From Verrucomicrobiota bacterium (GTDB lineage: Bacteria; Verrucomicrobiota; Verrucomicrobiia; CAIQCK01), in assembly GCA_016222825.1 (NCBI GenBank), contig JACRQF010000025.1, forward strand, positions 28,244 through 92,243: a DNA stretch of 64,000 nt. Reading direction: 5' to 3'. The notes under the pieces are model-generated. The model worked only from the letters and a program-made list of their open reading frames with translations, had not been told where the DNA came from and did not search any database. Shown in pieces: positions 25,287 to 33,910 of the stretch. The stretch's first letter is position 1, and each line of letters opens with the position of its first letter. The translations under genes were made by a program, and so were the position numbers.

Positions 25287-26744
25287 ATGAAAGCGACTCT
25301 GCAATTCCTGCTCCTTGTGCTGGCGGCGCTGCTCCCGCCGTCGCTCCCGGCCGCCGAAGCGAAGCGGCCGAACATCGTCTTCATCCTCGCCGACGACCAC
25401 GCGGCGCAGGCCATCGGCTGCTACGGCGGCAAGCTGATGAAGACGCCGAACCTCGACCGCATCGCCGGCGCGGGCATGAGGTTCGACCGCTGCTTTTGCA
25501 CCGAGTCCATCTGCGCACCGAGCCGCGCGACGATCCTCACCGGCAAATACGGCCACGTCACCGGCGCGATGGGCTGGAAGCCTTACGACCGGGGGCATCG
25601 CACGTTCCCCGAATACCTGCGCGACGCCGGCTACCAGACGGCGCTCGTCGGCAAATACCATCTCGGCAACAATCCGCCGGGCTTCGACTACTTCGACATC
25701 TTTCCCGGCCAGGGGCGGCATCGCGACCCGCAGTTGATTTCCAAAGAGGGAACGAAGCTCCACCGCGGCCATTCCAGCGACGTGATCACCGACATCGCGC
25801 TGGCGTGGCTGGAGCGTCGCGACCGCGAGCGGCCGTTCCTGCTCTGCCTGCACGACAAGTCCACGCACATGCCGTGGCAGCCGGCGGAGCGGTTTGCGAA
25901 GCTCTTCGAGAACGAGACGCTGCCGGAGCCGCCGACGTTGTTCGATGACTACCGCGGCCGCGCCGACTGGCTCAAGCTGAGCATCTGCCGCGTGGACGGC
26001 ATCAACCGCTGGCAGGAGAAACTCTGGGGCGCGCCGCCCGCCGGCCTTTCGCGCGAGCAGGAGTGCCGCTGGCTTTACCAGACCTACATGAAGCACTACC
26101 TGCGTTGCGCCGCCGGGCTGGACGAGAACGTCGGCCGCGTGCTCGACTGGCTCGACCGCAACCAACTCGCGCAGGACACCGTCGTCGTCTATTCCTCCGA
26201 CCAGGGCTTCTTCTTGGGCGAGCACGGCTGGTTCGACAAACGCTGGATGCAGGAGGAGTCGCTGCGGATGCCGCTCATCGTCCGCTATCCACGCCTCGTG
26301 AAACCCGACTCCGTCGCGGGCGCGCTCGTGTTGAACACCGACTTCGCTCCGACGCTGCTCGACCTCGCGGGCGTGGCGGCGCCCGGCGACATGCAGGGCC
26401 GCTCGCTGCGGCCAATCCTGGCCGGCGACAAGCCGCCCGACTGGCGCAAGGCGATCTACTACCGCTACTACACCGAGGAATACGGCATTCCGCCGCAACT
26501 CGGCATCCGCACCGAACGCCACAAGCTGATTCACTACAAGGGCCGGGTCGGTATTGGCTTCCCGCCGAAAGCTGCCGCGAATCCCGCGAGTTGGCGGGAC
26601 GTGGACGAGTGGGAGTTGTTCGATCTCCAGGGCGATCCCGACGAGCAAACCAATCTCTACAACAAGCCGGAAGCGCAGAAGACCGTCGCGGAGTTGAAGA
26701 AGGAGTTGGAGCGATTGCGGAAGGAACTTGGAGACAATCAATGA
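25287..26744 (+). CDS. Secreted sulfatase
   Basis: 485 residues from the ATG at 25287 (MKATLQFLLLVLAALLPPSLPAAEA), a clean signal peptide. The much longer frame opening at 23085 is antisense shadow of the GH38 gene. The sulfatase core is clear: 'RPNIVFILADDHAAQAIGCYG' (metal Asp pair), 'CTESICAPSRATILTG' with the C-x-P-S-R motif whose Cys becomes formylglycine, 'GKYHLGN', and 'YSSDQGFFLGEHGWFDKRWM' for the second metal site. It removes sulfate esters from glycans outside the cytoplasm. A formylglycine-generating enzyme must be encoded elsewhere. The stop overlaps the start of the next gene (ATGA). Confidence 0.93.
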   Translation: MKATLQFLLLVLAALLPPSLPAAEAKRPNIVFILADDHAAQAIGCYGGKLMKTPNLDRIAGAGMRFDRCFCTESICAPSRATILTGKYGHVTGAMGWKPYDRGHRTFPEYLRDAGYQTALVGKYHLGNNPPGFDYFDIFPGQGRHRDPQLISKEGTKLHRGHSSDVITDIALAWLERRDRERPFLLCLHDKSTHMPWQPAERFAKLFENETLPEPPTLFDDYRGRADWLKLSICRVDGINRWQEKLWGAPPAGLSREQECRWLYQTYMKHYLRCAAGLDENVGRVLDWLDRNQLAQDTVVVYSSDQGFFLGEHGWFDKRWMQEESLRMPLIVRYPRLVKPDSVAGALVLNTDFAPTLLDLAGVAAPGDMQGRSLRPILAGDKPPDWRKAIYYRYYTEEYGIPPQLGIRTERHKLIHYKGRVGIGFPPKAAANPASWRDVDEWELFDLQGDPDEQTNLYNKPEAQKTVAELKKELERLRKELGDNQ

Positions 26745-27715
26745 GAAGAGAATTGCTGGCGCTTGTAGTGTTCCTGGCTGCGGCGGGCGAACTGCTGTCC
26801 GACGGCCTGCCCGCGATGCGCTACCACGGCGTTGTGCTTGAGGCAGCCGGCCTGAAGTATCGCCCGCACGATGACATCATCTATCCCTCCGTTGTGCGCG
26901 TGGAGGGCCGCGTCGCGAAGCCGCTCGGCAAGTTCTATCTCTACTACGCGCCGCACGACATGCCCGGCGGCATCTGCATGGCCTACGCCGACAAACCCGA
27001 AGGCCCGTGGCATGAATACGCCAACAACCCGATCATCGCGCGCGAGTGGCCGCCACATTTTAAGGTTTCGCACGTCTCCGGGCCGGACGCGATCTGGAGT
27101 CCTGACGAGGGAAAGATGTTGCTCTATTTCCACGGCGAGAACCCGATTACGCGCGTGGCCAGCAGCAGCGACGGCGTGCACTTCACTTACGAAGGCGAGG
27201 CCGTCACCACGCGCATGTTCCCGAACATCTCGGAAGCCTCCTACGGGCGCGTCTTTCATCACCGGCTGCCCGGCAAGGACAACCGCTACGTCATGCTCTT
27301 GATGGGCAACGACCGCGGCACGCGCCGCATCTACCTCGCGTGGTCGAAGGACGGACGGAAGTGGGAGAGCCGGCCAACGCCGTTGATGAATCCTCCCGCA
27401 GGCACCGACCAAGTGGCCGGCGCGGCGCTGCTGCGATGGGCGGGGAAGCTGTATCTCACCGCCCACGCCAACAACAGCAAGGCCGGTTTCAACGTCGGTT
27501 ATGACCTCTACGCGGCCGAGACCGACGAGGCATTGGAAACCGTCAAACCGCTCGGCAAGTTCTTCGACCGCACGCGGGTATCGCCAGACAACCCCGCAGT
27601 GATGTCACCCAGCTTCATCCAAGACGCCGGGCGCTTGTGCATGTTCTTCAACATCGGCGCGAGGCTGCGAAACAAGATCGCGCTGGCCCTTTCGACGCCC
27701 AACCACGAACACTGA
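26741..27715 (+). CDS. Secreted GH43-like five-bladed propeller protein
   Basis: 324 residues with a signal peptide (MRRELLALVVFLAAAGELLS). The pattern is repeated short beta-blade units: 'YPSVVRVEGRV', 'GKFYLYYAPHD', 'GICMAYADKPEGPWHEY', 'GPDAIWSPDEGKMLLYFHG' and 'RRIYLAWSKDGRKWES', typical of GH43/GH32/GH130-like propellers. The Asp of 'GPDAIW' and surrounding acidic residues could be catalytic, but I cannot assign a subfamily. It starts inside the sulfatase stop codon (ATGA) and is followed one base later by a sugar porter, which points to a role in the same glycan breakdown. Confidence 0.75.
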   Translation: MRRELLALVVFLAAAGELLSDGLPAMRYHGVVLEAAGLKYRPHDDIIYPSVVRVEGRVAKPLGKFYLYYAPHDMPGGICMAYADKPEGPWHEYANNPIIAREWPPHFKVSHVSGPDAIWSPDEGKMLLYFHGENPITRVASSSDGVHFTYEGEAVTTRMFPNISEASYGRVFHHRLPGKDNRYVMLLMGNDRGTRRIYLAWSKDGRKWESRPTPLMNPPAGTDQVAGAALLRWAGKLYLTAHANNSKAGFNVGYDLYAAETDEALETVKPLGKFFDRTRVSPDNPAVMSPSFIQDAGRLCMFFNIGARLRNKIALALSTPNHEH

Positions 27716-27716
27716 C

Positions 27717-29093
27717 ATGAGCACCACAGCCATGCCCGCAACACAAGCCCGCTCCTCATCGCTTGCGCTGGTCACGCTCGTCGCTGCGACGGGCGGCTTC
27801 CTTTTCGGCTACGACACGGCTGTCATCAACGGCGCGAACCAATATCTCAAGGCACACTTCCATCTCGATGCGATTCAGGAAGGCATGGCCGGCGCGAGCG
27901 CGATCCTCGGCTGCATCCCCGGCGCGATGTGCGCGGGCTTCTTGAGCGACCGCTTCGGCCGGCGGAAGGTGCTGTTCCTGTGCGCGATCCTCTACGCCGT
28001 GAGCGGGCTGCTGTCGGCGATTCCGCGGACGTTCACGGAGTTTCTGGTAGCGCGGTTCATCAGCGGGCTGGGCATCGGCGCGTCCTCGATGATCTGCCCC
28101 ATCTACATCGCGGAGCTGGCGCCCGCGGCCAAACGCGGCCGGCTCGGCTCGTTGTTCCAACTCGGCATCGTCGTCGGCATTTTCCTGACACTCTTCATCA
28201 ACGCGCGCATCCAGGGTCTCGGCGACGAGGCGTGGAACGCCGCGAACGGCTGGCGCTGGATGCTCGGCGCAGAGGTCGCGCCAGCGGCATTGCTGTTGGG
28301 GCTGCTGTTCTTCGTGCCGGAAAGCCCGCGCTGGCTGCTGGGCGTCGGGCGCGACGACGAGGCCCGGCGCATCCTCGAAAGCGTTGATGGACCGAAGCAC
28401 GCGGAGCAGGAGATCGCGGCGGTGCGCGCGGTGCTCGGTGAGGAGGAGGGGCGATTCTCGGAGCTGTTCCATGCGCGGTTCCGCCGGCCGCTCATCGTGG
28501 CGGCGCTCGTGATGGCGTTCAGCCAGTTCAGCGGCATCAACGCCATCATGTATTACTCGACGAAGATTTTCGCCACCGCGGGCGTGGGCGTGAAGGACTC
28601 GTTCATGTCGTCGGTGATTGTCGGGCTGGTCAACGTCGTGTTCACCTTCGTGGCCATTGCGTTCGTGGACAAGGTGGGGCGGCGCGCGCTGCTGCTCATC
28701 GGCCTGGCGGTGCAGGTGGCGGCGCTGGCGACGGTCGGCGCGATGTTCCACGCCGGCTACAACGGCCTGCCGCTGTTGCTGGCGATCCTGGCGTTCATCG
28801 GCGCGTTTGCGATGGCGATGGGGCCGATTTCGTGGATTCTCTGCTCAGAAATCTTCCCGACCAAGGTGCGCGGCCGTGCGATGTCGGTGGCGACGTTCGT
28901 GATCTGGACCTCGTGCTACATCGTGGCGCAGACCTTCCCGATGCTGAACGACAACCCCGCCATCGGCCCGGCGATGACCTTCTGGGTTTATGGCGCGTGC
29001 AGCCTCGCCTCGCTGGTCTTTGTGGCGGCGATGGTGCCGGAGACGAAAGGCCGGACGCTGGAGGAAATCGAAGCCTCGTGGGGCAGGCGATAG
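27717..29093 (+). CDS. MFS sugar porter
   Basis: 458 residues, 12 predicted membrane helices. It shows the sugar-porter signatures 'GGFLFGYDTAVINGA' in helix 1, 'GFLSDRFGRRKVL' after helix 2, 'PESPRWLL' after helix 6, 'QFSGINAIMYYS' in helix 7 and 'VPETKGRTLEEIE' at the C-terminus. These match proton-driven monosaccharide importers such as XylE/GalP. It starts one base after the GH43-like stop and is the last gene of the sulfatase operon. It probably imports the sugar released by these secreted enzymes. Confidence 0.93.
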   Translation: MSTTAMPATQARSSSLALVTLVAATGGFLFGYDTAVINGANQYLKAHFHLDAIQEGMAGASAILGCIPGAMCAGFLSDRFGRRKVLFLCAILYAVSGLLSAIPRTFTEFLVARFISGLGIGASSMICPIYIAELAPAAKRGRLGSLFQLGIVVGIFLTLFINARIQGLGDEAWNAANGWRWMLGAEVAPAALLLGLLFFVPESPRWLLGVGRDDEARRILESVDGPKHAEQEIAAVRAVLGEEEGRFSELFHARFRRPLIVAALVMAFSQFSGINAIMYYSTKIFATAGVGVKDSFMSSVIVGLVNVVFTFVAIAFVDKVGRRALLLIGLAVQVAALATVGAMFHAGYNGLPLLLAILAFIGAFAMAMGPISWILCSEIFPTKVRGRAMSVATFVIWTSCYIVAQTFPMLNDNPAIGPAMTFWVYGACSLASLVFVAAMVPETKGRTLEEIEASWGRR

Positions 29094-29167
29094 TCTTGCC
29101 CCAACGGCGGAAAGGATTTGAACGGGACTGCCCTCCCGCCGGTCAAACGTTGCGCATCTGACCATCC

Positions 29168-29863
29168 ATGAAAACACCTTCGGCCCTCAAACAACTCTGG
29201 CACGAATGGCTCCAGCCGCTCGCCGTGATGGCCGCCATCATCTGCCCCATCAAGTCCTCGCTGGCCGACTACAACTTCGTGCCCACTGGCTCGATGAAAC
29301 CAACCATCCTCGAAGGCGACCTCGTCTTCGTGAACAAACTCGCCTACGATCTGAAGATTCCATTCACTACGGTGCATCTGGCTGAGTGGAACGAGCCATC
29401 GCGTGGCGACATCGTCGTGCTCTTCTCGCCGGAGGACGGACTGCGGCTCGTCAAACGCATCGTGGCGGTTCCAGGCGACACGGTCGAATTGCGAAACAAC
29501 ATGCTTCGGATCAATGGTCAGCCAGCCCGCTACAGCCCGTTGCCGTCCGCCGTGACTGCCGGCGTTCCTGCCACAGAGCGGGCCGTTGCGAAGTTTGCCA
29601 CAGAAACGATAGGAGAACGTTCCCACGCCGTCATGGTCCATCCGTTCCTGCCGTCGCCACGCTGTTCAGTCCCGCCGTTGACCTTGCGAGCCGGCGAGTA
29701 TTTCGTCATGGGCGACAATCGCGACAACAGCAAAGACTCGCGCTACTTCGGCGTCGTGGATCGGCGGCTGATCGTTGGCAAAGCGAACGCGGTAATCGCT
29801 TCGGTGGACAAGAACGGTTCCGGTTTGCCGCGGTTCGGCAGGTTCTTCTCCGCGTTGCGATAG
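29168..29863 (+). CDS. lepB: Signal peptidase I
   Basis: 231 residues. An N-terminal membrane segment (QPLAVMAAIICPIKSSLA) precedes 'FVPTGSMKPTILEGD' with the catalytic Ser near 43. 'LRLVKRIVAVPGDTVE' holds the catalytic Lys near 98, and 'FVMGDNRDNSKDSRYFG' the box E motif near 190. This is the S26A family that cleaves signal peptides at the outer face of the membrane. It is smaller than many bacterial LepB proteins but complete in motifs. Its TAG stop directly abuts the stop of the convergent HTTM-DCC gene, with no base between. Confidence 0.93.
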   Translation: MKTPSALKQLWHEWLQPLAVMAAIICPIKSSLADYNFVPTGSMKPTILEGDLVFVNKLAYDLKIPFTTVHLAEWNEPSRGDIVVLFSPEDGLRLVKRIVAVPGDTVELRNNMLRINGQPARYSPLPSAVTAGVPATERAVAKFATETIGERSHAVMVHPFLPSPRCSVPPLTLRAGEYFVMGDNRDNSKDSRYFGVVDRRLIVGKANAVIASVDKNGSGLPRFGRFFSALR

Positions 29864-31180
29864 TCACGGTTGCCGTTCGCCCGGTCGGACGCAGGCGTTT
29901 GTCTCGCAGGCGTGGGAACGATGGAGGAGGTTGAAGCGGTTCCGGGAGATCCAGTCGTAAACAGGCGTGCCGATCAGGCCTAGCCCCGGAAGGTTCAGCA
30001 ACGGCGCGAGCGGCCAGAGCATCGGCAGCCAGAGCGACAGCCGCCGGAAAGCATGGAACCCGCCGGAAAGCCGGGCACTTGGCTCCAATAAATAGATGCG
30101 GGTGTGGCAGGCTTCCGGCGTGAGCGCGGGGTGCAGGTTGGCGACGTCAATGCTGCGAAAGTCCACGGGTTCGATGCGGCCGGTCGGGTCGAGCGCGAGG
30201 ATGCGGGCCAGCGACGCGCGACAGAAACCGCAGCCGCCGTCGTAGATGAGCCTCGCGCGGCCGCGTTGCCGCCACAGTTCGCGGCGGCGCTCCAGCCACG
30301 CGAGGAGCGTTTCCGGTTCCACGAAGAGCAAGAGCATCGGCGGAAAGAGGAAGAAGAAGATGGTCGGCACGTGCATCGTCGCCACCAGCAGGATGTGGAA
30401 CACGAAACCGGCGGCAATGGCAAAGGGGCGGCTTTTCCGCCAGAACAACCAGAACGGCAGGGTCATCTCGCAAAGGATCACGCCGATGCCGATGGCGTAG
30501 CAGAGGTCGGGATGCGCGCCCAGGAACTCGCGCCCCGGAAACGCCTTGATGACGCCCATCGGCGGCGAGTGCATGAGGTAATAATAGGGGTTGTCCGTCA
30601 GCCAGTTGCCCTGCGCGGTCCATTTGCACAAGCCGGTGAAGAAATAGGTCGCGGCGAGTTGGATTTGCAGGAGACGCTGGATGAAGAACGGGCGGGGCCG
30701 CCGCCACGGCTCCGGGTCGCCGCGGATGAGCGCGTCGAGCGAGAAGCTGTCGCCGGGATACGGCGTCACGATCATCAGGAAGAGCGTCACGAGCAGGATG
30801 TCGTAGGAGAGCGTGCCGATGTGCAGGCAGTTCCGCGCGTAGAAGTAGTAGCAGCCCAGGTCCATTACGATGCCGGCAACCTGTGTGAACGCTCCCAGCA
30901 GAAATGCCAGCCACGCCAGCGTGAAGACGCCTGCCATCGTCCAGACGAACCAGTCGGGGTTCTGGTCCACCCATCGCAAGACGCTAGCGGTGAAAAAGGA
31001 CGGGTTGTATTCCCGGAACGCGGTGGAGAGGTAGTTGTCCTCCATGTGCAGGAACGTCGGGAAGATGTGCAGCCCCACGGTGGCCGCCACCGCGATGCGG
31101 AACAGCCCCAGGCTCAGCGACGGCCGCTCCGCGAGAAACGCCCGCTCCCACCATGTCGCGATTGGGTTTTCAGAACTCAT
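29864..31180 (-). CDS. HTTM-domain membrane protein fused to a DCC thiol-oxidoreductase-like domain
   Basis: About 438 residues from the ATG at 31180 (MSSENPIATWWERAFLAERPSLSLGLFRIAV). The first 300 residues hold about seven membrane helices of the HTTM (vitamin K-dependent gamma-carboxylase-like) family, with 'YFYARNCLHIG' and 'YFFTGLCKW'. Residues about 315-430 are a DCC/DUF393 domain: 'ARLIYDGGCGFCRASLARILALD' with a thioredoxin-like C-x-x-C. A membrane-facing redox or quinone-linked role is possible; function is not established. The fusion of the two is the notable point. Confidence 0.82.
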   Translation of the reverse strand: MSSENPIATWWERAFLAERPSLSLGLFRIAVAATVGLHIFPTFLHMEDNYLSTAFREYNPSFFTASVLRWVDQNPDWFVWTMAGVFTLAWLAFLLGAFTQVAGIVMDLGCYYFYARNCLHIGTLSYDILLVTLFLMIVTPYPGDSFSLDALIRGDPEPWRRPRPFFIQRLLQIQLAATYFFTGLCKWTAQGNWLTDNPYYYLMHSPPMGVIKAFPGREFLGAHPDLCYAIGIGVILCEMTLPFWLFWRKSRPFAIAAGFVFHILLVATMHVPTIFFFLFPPMLLLFVEPETLLAWLERRRELWRQRGRARLIYDGGCGFCRASLARILALDPTGRIEPVDFRSIDVANLHPALTPEACHTRIYLLEPSARLSGGFHAFRRLSLWLPMLWPLAPLLNLPGLGLIGTPVYDWISRNRFNLLHRSHACETNACVRPGERQP

Positions 31181-31201
31181 GGCACGGGATGCAGTCTTGA
31201 C

Positions 31202-31576
31202 CAACGATTCAGCCGCCGCAGCCCCTCACCCTGACCCCATCGGATGGGGCGAGGGAAGCGGCTCACACGGCTTTGAAAGTGCTCACCATTTGGTTCGCGT
31301 GTCTTACAGTGCGGCGGAGCCGCGGTAAAACGTAGCCGCCGACGTAAGGAGGCGGAGTGATTGGCCGGCGACAGAAATGAGCATAGAGACGTCATTGGCG
31401 ACGCTTCGTTCGCGACACCTTCTCCTGTCATGCTCTCCGCCTCCTTACGTCGGCGGCTACGAAGCGCGCAAAACTTCCACGTTGGTGAGTCGCAGCGCCG
31501 CGCGCGCGTCCTCTCCCTCTCCCCGCACCAACGGGGAGAGGGGCGGGGTGAGGGGCTGCGGCGATTGAATGGTTGC
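31202..31576. repeat. Nested inverted-repeat block, about 375 bp, no gene
   Basis: An outer inverted pair sharing GCCGCAGCCCCTCACCC occurs at about 31213-31231 and 31549-31563 (inverted). Each outer arm continues into its own small hairpin of the type CCCCATC/GATGGGG or CTCCCCG/CGGGGAG. It encloses copy 2 of family A: perfect 25-base arms at 31332-31356 and 31436-31460, with a 79-base loop. Small frames here are shadows. The block sits between the HTTM-DCC gene and a small membrane-anchored gene. Confidence 0.85.
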
Positions 31577-31579
31577 GGT

Positions 31580-32029
31580 TTAGTCACAACGATAAATGTT
31601 CTGCCGGATCTGGCGGCCCGGCTCCTTCGTCACCGACGGCGTCCAGACCTGCACGATGTCGAATCCGTCGCAGGCCGGGAACTTGCGGCGCAGGTAGCGG
31701 CAGAAGGCGCGCTCGTGGGCCGGGTCGAGCACGGTGATGAGCACGTTGCGGCGGATGTTGTCGCAGCCAATCCAGCGCGTCGCGAAGATGCGGTGCGGGT
31801 CAATCAACTCGCGCTTGTCGCCGATGCGGCCCCAGACCTCGGCGCGCCCGTCCGTGTCGTCCACGTGATAGAACATGATCCAGCCTGCCGGCGGGAACAG
31901 GAACATGACCTTCGGCAGGTCGGCGCGGAGCCAGCGGCCGAGATAGTTATATCGCAGCGACTCGTAACAGAAGACCGTGAGCCAGACAGCCACGAAGACG
32001 GATATGCGAAACTTTCGGTTCGCCGTCAT
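31580..32029 (-). CDS. Small membrane-anchored hypothetical protein
   Basis: 149 residues from the ATG at 32029 (MTANRKFRISVFVAVWLTVFC). The first 25 residues are a membrane anchor or signal. The rest includes 'KVMFLFPPAGWIMFYHVDDTDGRAEVWG' and a C-terminal 'FCRYLRRKFPACDGFDIVQVWTP'. It has several Cys but no metal motif. I do not recognise the family; it recalls small envelope proteins of Verrucomicrobiota. The upstream frame to 32359 is antisense shadow of the PAP2 gene. Confidence 0.6.
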   Translation of the reverse strand: MTANRKFRISVFVAVWLTVFCYESLRYNYLGRWLRADLPKVMFLFPPAGWIMFYHVDDTDGRAEVWGRIGDKRELIDPHRIFATRWIGCDNIRRNVLITVLDPAHERAFCRYLRRKFPACDGFDIVQVWTPSVTKEPGRQIRQNIYRCD

Positions 32030-32090
32030 GGGGGAAATTACCGGTGGATTCCCCGATGTCCATCTTCGTTTCGCAGACGCCGGCGACAAC

Positions 32091-32160
32091 AAAGTAGTCA
32101 TCACGCTCCGCGTGACGGCTTCAAGGGGAAGAGCCTCACGCGGAGTGTGACGACTGCTTT
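32091..32160. repeat. Inverted repeat family C at the end of the PAP2 gene
   Basis: Two 25-base arms (32091-32115 and 32136-32160) are complementary except at three transitions; the loop contains GGCTTC/GAAGAGCC. The arm core is TCACGCTCCGCGTGA, itself nearly palindromic. The right arm encodes the last residues and stop of the PAP2 protein. Confidence 0.85.
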
Positions 32161-32807
32161 GCCTCATCCTCCCGCCGGCAGCGGCGCGCGGCGAAGCCCA
32201 GCACCACGCCGTTGAGCGTCCCCACCCACGCGCCCACCCACACATCGGAAGGGAAATGGCTCCGCTGGCAGACCCGCGACCAGCCGACCCCGGCCGCGCC
32301 CGCCAGCAACGGCACGCCCACCGGCGGCAACGCCACCGCCAGCGCCCCCGCCGTGGCAAACGCCGTCGTCGTGTGCGCCGAGGGGAAACTGAAGTAATCG
32401 CGATGGAAGTGCGGCCCGTAGAGACCGTCCGGCACGCCCACGCCCGGCCGCGGCCGGCCCGTGGCGAAGCGCACGATGTCCACCTCGATGCCCGCCACGC
32501 TCGCGCCCAGGAGGCACGCCAGCGCCGCCGTGCGCCACCACGGACGCCGCAGCGCCGCGCCAGCCAGCCACAACGCCGCCGTGATGATCAGCGTCCCCGT
32601 CCAGTAATCACCCCACTTGCTGAACAGCGTCGCGATCCGGTGCCACGGCTCCCCGACGCCGGAGACCCAATTGCTCCACGCGCGGTCGTATGGCAGCAAC
32701 AGCGCGCAGCCGATCGCCGCCACGACGAGCGACGCCGCCAGCGCGACCCATCGCTCCCGCGCGATGCGGCCAGCCTGGACCAGAAGGCGTTGGATTGTCT
32801 TGAACAT
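32136..32807 (-). CDS. PAP2-family membrane phosphatase
   Basis: 223 residues with about six membrane helices. The three phosphatase signature parts are present: 'VRFATGRPRP' (K/R-x6-RP), 'YFSFPSAHTTTAF' (P-S-G/A-H) and 'SRVCQRSHFPSDV' (SR-x5-H-x3-D). This is the type-2 phosphatidic acid phosphatase/undecaprenyl-diphosphatase superfamily, acting on lipid phosphates at the membrane. The substrate is not determined. The final seven residues and stop codon are encoded by one arm of an inverted repeat (family C), implying the element inserted at, and re-made, the 3' end. Confidence 0.85.
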   Translation of the reverse strand: MFKTIQRLLVQAGRIARERWVALAASLVVAAIGCALLLPYDRAWSNWVSGVGEPWHRIATLFSKWGDYWTGTLIITAALWLAGAALRRPWWRTAALACLLGASVAGIEVDIVRFATGRPRPGVGVPDGLYGPHFHRDYFSFPSAHTTTAFATAGALAVALPPVGVPLLAGAAGVGWSRVCQRSHFPSDVWVGAWVGTLNGVVLGFAARRCRREDEAKQSSHSA

Positions 32808-32943
32808 TGGCCGTCACCATAGCCGCCCCCGTCCGGCGAGACAATCGGGATTCTCCGCCCGTGTGAAAATCCCGTTCAACAACTCAGCCAGCAGTTTTGC
32901 AAGAAGAAGTCGGCCTCCTCCGGCAGCCGTTCAGGCCTCACCG

Positions 32944-33648
32944 TCACCACGAGATTCTGACGTCATAGATATCTGATCCACCCTTCTTGTCATCGAGATA
33001 AATGGAAAGCGTTTGCTCGTTCGCGTTGGTCGGCGGCTCGATCATCTTCACCTCGCCGCGGCCCAGATGTTTCCTGACGCTGACGACGGAAGTCCCGAAC
33101 GGGGCCAACGGCGGTGCGAAGCCCGTGAAGTTCTCGGTCCGCTTGCCCTGCCACTGCGGGTGCCACCGCACGCCGTTGATGGTAATCGCCTCCGGTTTGC
33201 CCCAGCCGTTATGCTCGATCCAAAGCTGCCCGTCACGCACCTTGACCGTGTCCTGGCCGTCCACGCGCAACTTGAGGCTGATCTTGCGCACGCCGACGGG
33301 AGCGCCCATGGCGGGCAGGGGCGCGAGAACCGGCAACCCCGTCTTCGGCGCGGTGCCCGCGGCTGCGGCAGTTGGGCTCCCCGGATTGCCCCGCGCCACA
33401 ATCCTCACCACGGTTTGCTGATCCGTCAGCGTCAACGTCACGATCATGCCCGCCCGCAATTGCTCCGCGACCGCTCGCACGCCGTTGATCGTCACATCCG
33501 TGAAGCTGGCGACGCGAAAGCTTTTCAAGCCGCCGCTCTGGTCCACCGTTAGGATGCCGGCGGTCTTCTCAAATGAAACCACCTTGTAGTCCGCCAACGC
33601 CTTTGCCCCGCCCGCCGCGAGCAGCACCGCCGCAACGGCCATCAACAT
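32944..33648 (-). CDS. Secreted hypothetical protein with low-complexity linker
   Basis: About 234 residues from the ATG at 33648 (MLMAVAAVLLAAGGAKALA), which gives a signal peptide; the longer frame from 33909 reads through repeat DNA. It has a small N-terminal beta domain (residues 20-95), then an Ala/Thr/Pro-rich linker, then a beta-rich domain: 'ISLKLRVDGQDTVKVRDGQLWIEHNGWGKPEAITING' in outline. The C-terminal part resembles carbohydrate-binding or beta-sandwich modules, but no family is certain. It lies 135 bases from the PAP2 gene, which reads the same way. Confidence 0.6.
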   Translation of the reverse strand: MLMAVAAVLLAAGGAKALADYKVVSFEKTAGILTVDQSGGLKSFRVASFTDVTINGVRAVAEQLRAGMIVTLTLTDQQTVVRIVARGNPGSPTAAAAGTAPKTGLPVLAPLPAMGAPVGVRKISLKLRVDGQDTVKVRDGQLWIEHNGWGKPEAITINGVRWHPQWQGKRTENFTGFAPPLAPFGTSVVSVRKHLGRGEVKMIEPPTNANEQTLSIYLDDKKGGSDIYDVRISW

Positions 33649-33812
33649 CAATCGCTTTATACGACACCTTTCGATTTTTGCCCGGTGCCCGCACCGGGCG
33701 GATGATGGATGTTCGCCGCGTGAGGGCACGCAGCCTACACCGCTCATCTCTGCGGGGATTTTGCGCGCCGCGGGCACGGTGGGCAAGCGGTTTTCGCCAT
33801 CGCCGGGGGGGG

Positions 33813-33874
33813 GCGGGCATCTTGCCCGCCTTGGGCCGAACAGGATTAAGAACGACAACGGGCAAGATGTCCGC
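33813..33874. repeat. Inverted repeat family D
   Basis: Two 16-base arms (33813-33828 and 33859-33874), GCGGGCATCTTGCCCG and its complement with one mismatch, enclose a 30-base loop. The arm is itself partly palindromic. It lies in the 262-base gap between the secreted hypothetical gene and the Gfo/Idh/MocA gene, next to a run of about nine G. Confidence 0.75.
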
Positions 33875-33910
33875 GCTCCCAGGCCGGAATCTCCCATCGC
33901 GATCTCCACT

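Noticed and set aside
31202-31576. CRISPR-like repeat region
   Set aside because: The repeats are inverted pairs, not regularly spaced direct repeats, and there are no spacers or cas genes.
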